From Metaphire vulgaris (taxonomy: Eukaryota; Annelida; Clitellata; Crassiclitellata; Megascolecidae), in contig CM030841.1 in assembly GCA_018105865.1 (NCBI GenBank), forward strand, positions 8,188,729 to 8,252,728: DNA of 64,000 nt. The letters run 5' to 3'. The notes below the pieces were generated by a model. It worked only from the letters and a program-made list of their open reading frames with translations, made no database searches and had not been told where the DNA came from. This document shows positions 57,912-64,000 of the stretch, in pieces (position 1 is the stretch's first letter; each line of letters starts with the position of its first letter). Position numbers and translations under genes: made by a program.

Positions 57912-58105
57912 CAGTGGTGTCGCCAGGAATTTTGGGTTGGAGAGGGAAAAATGGGGCTGGCGTGTCAGATTCCTTACCCCCACCCCACACACCGATCCAC
58001 AAAAAACTTTCTCACCGGATTTGCGCGAATCTGATAGGTAGTCTGGGGTCAGTTTGGGTAGGGGGGCATTTGCCTCCATTTGCTCCCTCCGTGGCGACGC
58101 TATTG
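57912..58105. mobile_element. Probable hAT-type MITE
   Basis: Ends CAGTGGTGTCGCCAGG / CCGTGGCGACGCTATTG. Target duplication weak (agttttaa / agtattag). Confidence 0.6.
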
Positions 58106-58360
58106 AGTATTAGTATTGTGTAGTTGCACTTGCAGTCGTAGTAGTCGTAGCAGCGGTAGAAGTAGTGATAGTAGTTGTTGCTTCTTGCTTTTGTAGTTGT
58201 TGCAGTAAATGATTGCGCTATTTTGAATGCGACGACGAATTAGAAGAGAATCAAGGATGAACAAAAGTATGAATTCAGATTTTTAGCACATTGCTAAAGT
58301 TATTAAAAAAGATTAGGATAAGGAAGAAGAAAAGGAAGAAGAGAGAGAAGATGAAGATGA

Positions 58361-58361
58361 G

Positions 58362-58428
<67 letters not shown>

Positions 58429-58660
58429 ACACAATTTTGGAGCGCTGCGTTAAGGCCACTTTAATAACAGAAGGTGGAGGGGAAGAAGAGGAGGAGGAGG
58501 AGAAGAAGGGGAAGAAAGAGCAGAAGGAGAAGAAGAAGAGAATGGAGGAGGATGAGGAGAAGAAGGAGAAGGAGAAGAAGAGGAAGGAAGGAGAAGAAGA
58601 AGAAGAAGACGAAGTAGAAGAAGAAGACGACGAAAGAGAAGTAGTAGACGACGACGAATA
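58361..58660. repeat. (TTA)n and GAAGAG purine array
   Basis: (TTA)n at 58361-58428, then an imperfect GAAGAAGAG array. The Glu/Lys-rich frame over it is a repeat artefact. Confidence 0.93.
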
Positions 58661-59145
58661 AGCAGATAGAACAAATTAAGCCTCACGAGAACAGAAGACC
58701 AGAAGCAATAGAGTTTGGACAGGTAGACGATTATCTAATGCAAATTAACTCTGTAGAGAAGGAGAATTGCCTGGCGTCGCTACAGACGGTAGATCCGCGG
58801 AAGCCAACTCGCCCGCATCCCTCTTTGCTGTTTCATTTGTAAAGACGTTGTGTCTCTGCTTTTGAAAGCGCACTGCCGGTCACAAAGACTCACAATGATT
58901 CCTTTGTATCTGGTGCGACTGTTTTTTTTCAGTTCTCGCTCGTTTCAGATTAACTTTAACCGCCACGTATACTGTACAGGAGGCTGTATAAGTCACCGAT
59001 ATAACAAGCTGATCATAATGATTCGGTCACATATGCGTGCACAAACAATCATATTTGGACTATATTAAATGCACACCTAAATGTGACTAGTCCGGTTTTT
59101 GCGCCACCCTGTACATAAATATAAATATGTGTGCGTGTATATATA

Positions 59146-59198
<53 letters not shown>

Positions 59199-59538
59199 TA
59201 TGTGTTTTGTGTGCTGAGTAAGGGGGTCACACGACCTAATCAGAAAACCGTACAATGGCACTAATGCTCGTTTACGTTTGGACGCTGCCATCTCCGATTC
59301 TATTGAGATATTATCCGGTGTACGGCAAGGCGGCACATTAGCACCTGCGTTATTTTGCGGTGCCATGGACTACATCGTGTCCAACGTATCGAGTTCCATT
59401 GGCATCAAGCTCGGAGCCTTCCATTCACAGATACAGACGGTGTAGATGACTCTGCCTTGTTTATGTTGTAAAACAAGGACAATATCCTACGTGCCCTCCT
59501 ACAGATGGAACAAGACGCATCAAAGCTGGGGTTTCACG

Positions 59539-59812
59539 CAGAGGTGTAGCCAGGGGCGAAGGGAACATATGTCCCTGGCGCCGAGGTGGGGGCGCCAAAA
59601 TCGGGTTTAGGGTAGCAAAAAGTAAGAAGAGGCATCAATATAGTTGTGACTACCTTCTTTTAGCCATTATCAGGTTAGGATCAACAGTGACGACCTTTTC
59701 TTTTCTTGCTTGTCACGTGTTGGTGTTTTAAATTGAAATTTTTTCAAAGTTCAGGAGGGACGCCATCAGTATGTTTTGTCCCTGGGCGCCGGACACCCTA
59801 GCTACACCTCTG
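59539..59812. mobile_element. hAT-type MITE inside the LINE
   Basis: Ends CAGAGGTGTAGCCAGGG / CCCTAGCTACACCTCTG; flanks gtttcacg / atttcatg. Interrupts the LINE between GFHV and SWSK. Contains TTTTCTTGCTTGTCA. Confidence 0.87.
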
Positions 59813-59879
59813 ATTTCATGTCTCCTGGTCGAAAACGAAAATCCAGAATCTTGCCTCAGCGTCCAACATCAATGACCTC

Positions 59880-60051
59880 CAGAGGCGTAGCCAGGAATTT
59901 GAATTGGGAGGGTATAAATATTTTTGGGTGGGTATAAATCTTAACTATAAACCATATAAACAACATATAGCCACATATAAATCGCATAAAAACTTTAAGT
60001 TAGACTGATTTGGGGGGTATATATACCGATACCCCCGTCTCTACGCCCCTG
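59880..60051. mobile_element. hAT-type MITE inside the LINE
   Basis: Ends CAGAGGCGTAGCCAGG / CTCTACGCCCCTG; perfect 8-bp duplication atgacctc. Second, independent insertion into the same LINE. Confidence 0.92.
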
Positions 60052-60239
60052 ATGACCTCACTATCACTGACCAACCAGTATCAGTAGCCTAGATAGTGAC
60101 CGACTACCATCTTGGCTCAATACTAACCTCTGACGACGCCAACTCTCATGACAAACTCCAAAGGTGCATTGGTATTGCATCAAGTCTCCTGTTAAATGGT
60201 AGTGAGACCTGGACTCCGGAATTTTCCATACTCGCAACT

Positions 60240-60240
<1 letters not shown>

Positions 60241-60327
<87 letters not shown>

Positions 60328-60362
60328 TTTAAAGTGGTTCAGTAGGGTCTGTCCTGCGTGAG
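60241..60362. repeat. (TAA)n and dispersed repeat end
   Basis: (TAA)n at 60241-60326, then GTTTAAAGTGGTTCAGTAGG ... CTGCGTGAGAA, the inverse of the repeat end at 4035-4080. Confidence 0.85.
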
Positions 60363-61110
60363 AATCAATGTTGTACCCTTCCAATCTACAGTGTACAGTG
60401 TAGTATCCTATAGTATACTGAGGTTTATTTTAAAATCATTCACACTCGTAGCCATTACTATCTTCTCATCCAGTTCATTCCATCTGTCCACAACTCTTGC
60501 ACTAAAAAGTGTTGTTTGTGTTTTCCAACCCGTTTCTTAAACAGTTTCATGTTGTGTCCTCTGGTTCCTCATACTGCTTCATTGTAAAAAAAAAACAACT
60601 TTCTCTTACGTGGCCGAATCAATTAGATAACTCGTGGCTGCGGATTAACACTCGCAGAGGCATATGAAGCTGCACGCAATTATTGTCATTCTTGAATAAT
60701 CCTCGTGCGGATGCAACAATAAAATAAATGCAGTCGACCGCCAGAGTGGGCGTGCACTAAAATTAAGTCATAGAGTATCTACACCGTAATCGCCGCTCTC
60801 CGGTAACGAAGAGAGCCGCGGTAAACAGAAGGACGAACTATAAATAACTGTGCAGTGGAGTGATCGAGGCATGACAGAGGTCGATAAATGATTAAATCGA
60901 GTGGCAAGTTAGGCGGAGCGGGGTTGGTTTCACTCCCTCGCCGATCGACTGTCATTTAATTACTTCGATAATATCAGGTCTGGCGGCGGTCTTTGTTCTC
61001 GGCGGCGTTTGTCAACAAACAAGTACTGATATCCAAGCACAGAAACAGTACACGGCCTAGAATATCTAGAATATGCATATTATCTCTCCATCTGCTAGCT
61101 ACTGCTTTGA
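60363..61110. other. Intergenic, no gene recognised
   Basis: Low-repeat stretch with CpG-containing blocks and several TAATTA cores at 60740-61020, including CTATAAATAAC near 60840. Possibly regulatory; nothing coding is supported. Confidence 0.35.
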
Positions 61111-61118
61111 GGGGACAC

Positions 61119-61121
<3 letters not shown>

Positions 61122-61175
<54 letters not shown>

Positions 61176-61312
61176 AGAGAGAGGGAGAGGAGAGAGAGAG
61201 GGAGAGAGAGAGAGAGGGGAGAGAGAGGAGACAGAGACAGACAGAGACAGACAGAGAAAGACAGACAGAGAGACAGAGACAGAGAGAAAGAAAGCAAAAG
61301 AGAAAGAGAGAC

Positions 61313-61357
<45 letters not shown>

Positions 61358-61660
61358 GGGAGAGAGAGAGGAGACAGAGACGGAGACAGAGACAGACAGA
61401 GACAGACAGAGAAAGACAGACAGAAAGACAGAGACAGAGACAGAGACAGAGAGAAAGAAAGCAAAGGAGAAAGAGAGACAGAGTGAGAGAGAGAGACGAG
61501 ACAGAGACAGACAGAGACAGAGACAGACAGACAGTCAGAGACAGAGACAGAGGCAGAGAGAAAGAAAGCAAAGAGAGAGAGACAGAGTGAGAGAGACAGA
61601 CAGAGAGAGAGAGAGACAGACAGAGAGAGACAGAGAGACAGAGAGACAGAGAGACAGATA
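61122..61660. repeat. GA/CAGA compound array
   Basis: Over 500 bp of GAGA with embedded GACAGACAGAGA and AGAAAGAAAGCAAA blocks repeated three times (about 61286, 61455, 61560). Reading frames on both strands are artefacts. Confidence 0.95.
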
Positions 61661-62547
61661 GAGCAATTGGGATTATATTTATTCGCGGAGCAATACTCGG
61701 TAGACGACCGCTGGGCGGTTGACTGTGATCGTAGGGCCGGCCGTCGAAAAAAAATCACTCCGCGGCGACGATTTCAATTCTTGTGCGTGATCCTATTTAT
61801 TATCGAAGTAAGAGTTTAATGGATTCTCTCTATTTTTAGTTTCGGCCGATATTTGCTAGAAACGAAAATCAATTTATAGAAATCGAGAGTCTCTCTAGAA
61901 ATAGCAGCAGCCATCGGTCAATGATTGAATGTATGCGGCACACACACGCACACACACATATGTACACGCACACACGCGCGCACGATTTGTATAGAAACTC
62001 GTGATTTATGAATTTCTCCTGTCAGGCGACAAACCATGGGACCTACATGGCGTGGTCTTTGATTATGTATATTTGCCCCCTTATTAAGATGGGGTTTGCA
62101 GTGGGATAAGTGATGGCTTCGCAGCTTGGAAAGGGTTGTTGAAGGGTAATATTACTTGGCCCGATCAGAAAGCTAAAATGAGTCTCTAATCGTTTGATGA
62201 CAGCTAACGTTTACGAAATCGGTAGAACTAACGTGTGTAAGTCAAAATTATGAAAATATCCAGTGTTATTTTGAGAACAGAATTTCAGTGCAATGTCGCT
62301 GTGTTCCTGTGAAGTCAGTTGGAAAACATCAAATGAAAACAATAATAATAATAATTATTTTTCAATATAGCGATGCTATTTATTAAAATTTTATACTTGG
62401 AACAATGATCCTTTATTAACCGGCGGATTTCAGTGTTTAATTTAAGGATATTTATAGACAGTAAAACCAATATTCCTTCCGACTTATGCTGTGCATCACA
62501 TCAACTAACAGCACACGCTCATTTGTCAAATTCCGCAGTCTACAGGA

Positions 62548-62721
62548 CAGGGATATTTTTACACCCCCCTAACACCCTCCAACACCCCCAATTTGAGGTC
62601 GACACCCCCAAAATTTTGTAATGTGACAATGGTATGCATACAAAATGCATACTAATTAGCTCCGGACACCCCCAATTTGAGGTCGACACCCTCCAAATTC
62701 ACAATCCTAGAAATATCCCTG
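62548..62721. mobile_element. hAT-type MITE (25213 family)
   Basis: Ends CAGGGATATTTTTACACC / CTAGAAATATCCCTG; perfect 8-bp duplication ctacagga. Interior repeats CCCAATTTGAGGTCGACACC. Confidence 0.92.
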
Positions 62722-64000
62722 CTACAGGAGAGTCACGCAAGACAGTTGGTAACTGTTCATTGACCTGGCGACAAACAAGGACATGGGCTGGGTCCACCCA
62801 TGGGTTGGGTTAGGTTGGGTTGTGTCAGAAATAAGCCACGGCTTAAGAAATTGTAATGTATTACGGTTGGTTTGATTTGGTTGGGTTGGGTCAAGTACCC
62901 TATTTCTATTGTGATTTGGGTTGGGTCGGAATCATGATGGGTTGGGTTGGATTGGGTTTTAAAAGTGTCTGCATGGCCATTGGAGGAACTGTATCTACTG
63001 AGAAAATGCTAACACATAACGTTTTGGTTAGCTAGAGATAATCCTTTAACTACTGTAGTTCTCTCTTTCTTCCAGATAAACCGCGAATTTTCAAACTACA
63101 GTAGAACCTCGTTATCGCAACAACTCGCTCATGTCAAGAATAAAATGACGTTCGCGCATTAGCCTATTTAGAATTTAGACGGACAGTTTTTGGCATGCAT
63201 AGAATGATAGACGACATTCGAAATCGGAGCAGAATATTAAATAATTATTTGAATATTCTGCCTACAGTATTACTTGCATTACCTATTACTGTCTAAATTC
63301 GGTAGGTATAAGCGAATGAATAATTATTGATCGTGATATTTCTGTGGTGTAGTTTTATTTACTACAGGTATAGCACCGCATGCACATTGCCGGAACAGTT
63401 TAGTATTGTAGGCTATTGTGCATATAGTTTCTGTCTTCCGATTGTGGTCCACATTCCGACAACTGGATGCAACTCTTGACGTCCAGTATCAATCAACCGC
63501 CCGGTCGGTCGGTCGAGCTGCGGTCCTTGCAAGAAAGCGAAGAGAAGAAACGCGCAGAAGTAGTGAACGCGGCGGGGTGACCGCAAATTATATTTGCATG
63601 CGAGAACATTCCTTCGTCAAGAATGATGCGTCACCTGGTTGGTGCCGTGTGGACAGAGAATTCAGACTCGAGCGACCTCTCGTAACTCATCCGAAACTAT
63701 TTCGATTGATACAGTTACGTCTTGGCGTCTATACGTATGCTAACGAACGAACGAGTAAAGGCGTGCGACTTCTAATAAATGGCATTTGCCAGATGTATCT
63801 GAGAGACTGAGACGCGTCATTTGTTCTGTACGGAATGCGAATACATGCAGCGATGTAATTGAACTGATAAATGAATTACTTATAATCTCGTTCCGAATAG
63901 TAGTATATACTATATGTATTTTGATCAAGTGGTGGAAATTGGTCCAAATATAACAGGGCCAGGTGTAGGAACTCACGATGATTTCGGAATTGGACGCATA
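62722..64000. other. Right edge: GGGTTGGG repeat, then no recognised gene
   Basis: 62770-62990 is a copy of the GGGTTGG-rich family. 63000-64000 looks unique. A 130-residue plus-strand frame at 63418-63810 has no motif I recognise and no clear splice context, so I do not call it a gene. Confidence 0.4.

Larger units (their letters stand above)
59225..60240 (+). pseudogene. Decayed non-LTR retrotransposon reverse transcriptase with two insertions
   Basis: Coding remnants in order: ILSGVRQGGTLAPALFCGAM (fingers/palm), a DDSALF remnant of the YADD catalytic box, KLGFHVSWSKTKIQNLAS, TDYHLGSILTSDDANSHDK, and LLLNGSETWTP. This is the standard order for LINE reverse transcriptases. Two MITEs (59539-59812, 59880-60051) split it. 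The last recognisable codons are followed by (TAA)n. Stop codons and the missing catalytic Tyr-Ala make it inactive. Confidence 0.85.

Noticed and set aside
61099..61758. Frames of more than 200 residues in the GA array
   Set aside because: Repeat artefact, as at 29391-29938.

Overview
This is a stretch of animal nuclear DNA: intron-containing genes, no operons, and dense transposon relics and microsatellites. The best taxonomic clue is a minus-strand globin with a signal peptide and the two conserved cysteines of annelid extracellular haemoglobins (exon 1 at 37409-37560, exon 3 at 33111-33221). I therefore infer a polychaete-like annelid. Nothing in the window fixes the genus.

Four host genes can be assembled from exons whose splice phases agree, all on the minus strand. 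(1) An ETS transcription factor with a Pointed (PNT) and an ETS domain: exons 8120-7943, 7429-7178, 4475-4119 and 2066-1862, running off the left edge before its last exon. (2) A retinal-homeobox (Rx) gene: exons 28833-28361, 27126-26796 and 24590-24306, with octapeptide and complete homeodomain but no visible OAR motif. (3) The globin, whose middle exon is missing or damaged. (4) A transmembrane EGF-type growth factor (neuregulin/Spitz-like): exons 53203-52938, 50835-50777, 45152-45047 and 44496-44346, with an EGF fold split at the intron position usual for ErbB ligands.

The rest is repeat-dominated. About thirty short non-autonomous DNA transposons can be delimited by inverted ends, and most have 8-bp target duplications (hAT-like); two have 3-bp TTA/TAT duplications (Harbinger-like). 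Several are nested in each other or in decayed LINE reverse-transcriptase genes (11080-12755, 59225-60240). Elements with different ends repeatedly share an internal word close to TGACAAGCAAAAAAGGTCATC's core, which standard MITE classification does not explain. A second unexplained class pairs degenerate CCCTAA telomere-like repeats with short, often palindromic tandem units (2655-2815, 19590-19704, 36386-36552, 52471-52599).

By region: 1-8120 ETS gene; 8121-24300 repeats, including a CR1/L2-like LINE and a CRE-like minisatellite; 24306-28833 Rx; 28834-33110 repeats; 33111-37560 globin; 37561-44340 repeats; 44346-53203 EGF ligand; 53204-64000 repeats, with a second LINE. The genes have unrelated roles (two transcription factors, an oxygen carrier, a signalling ligand), so no shared pathway is implied.
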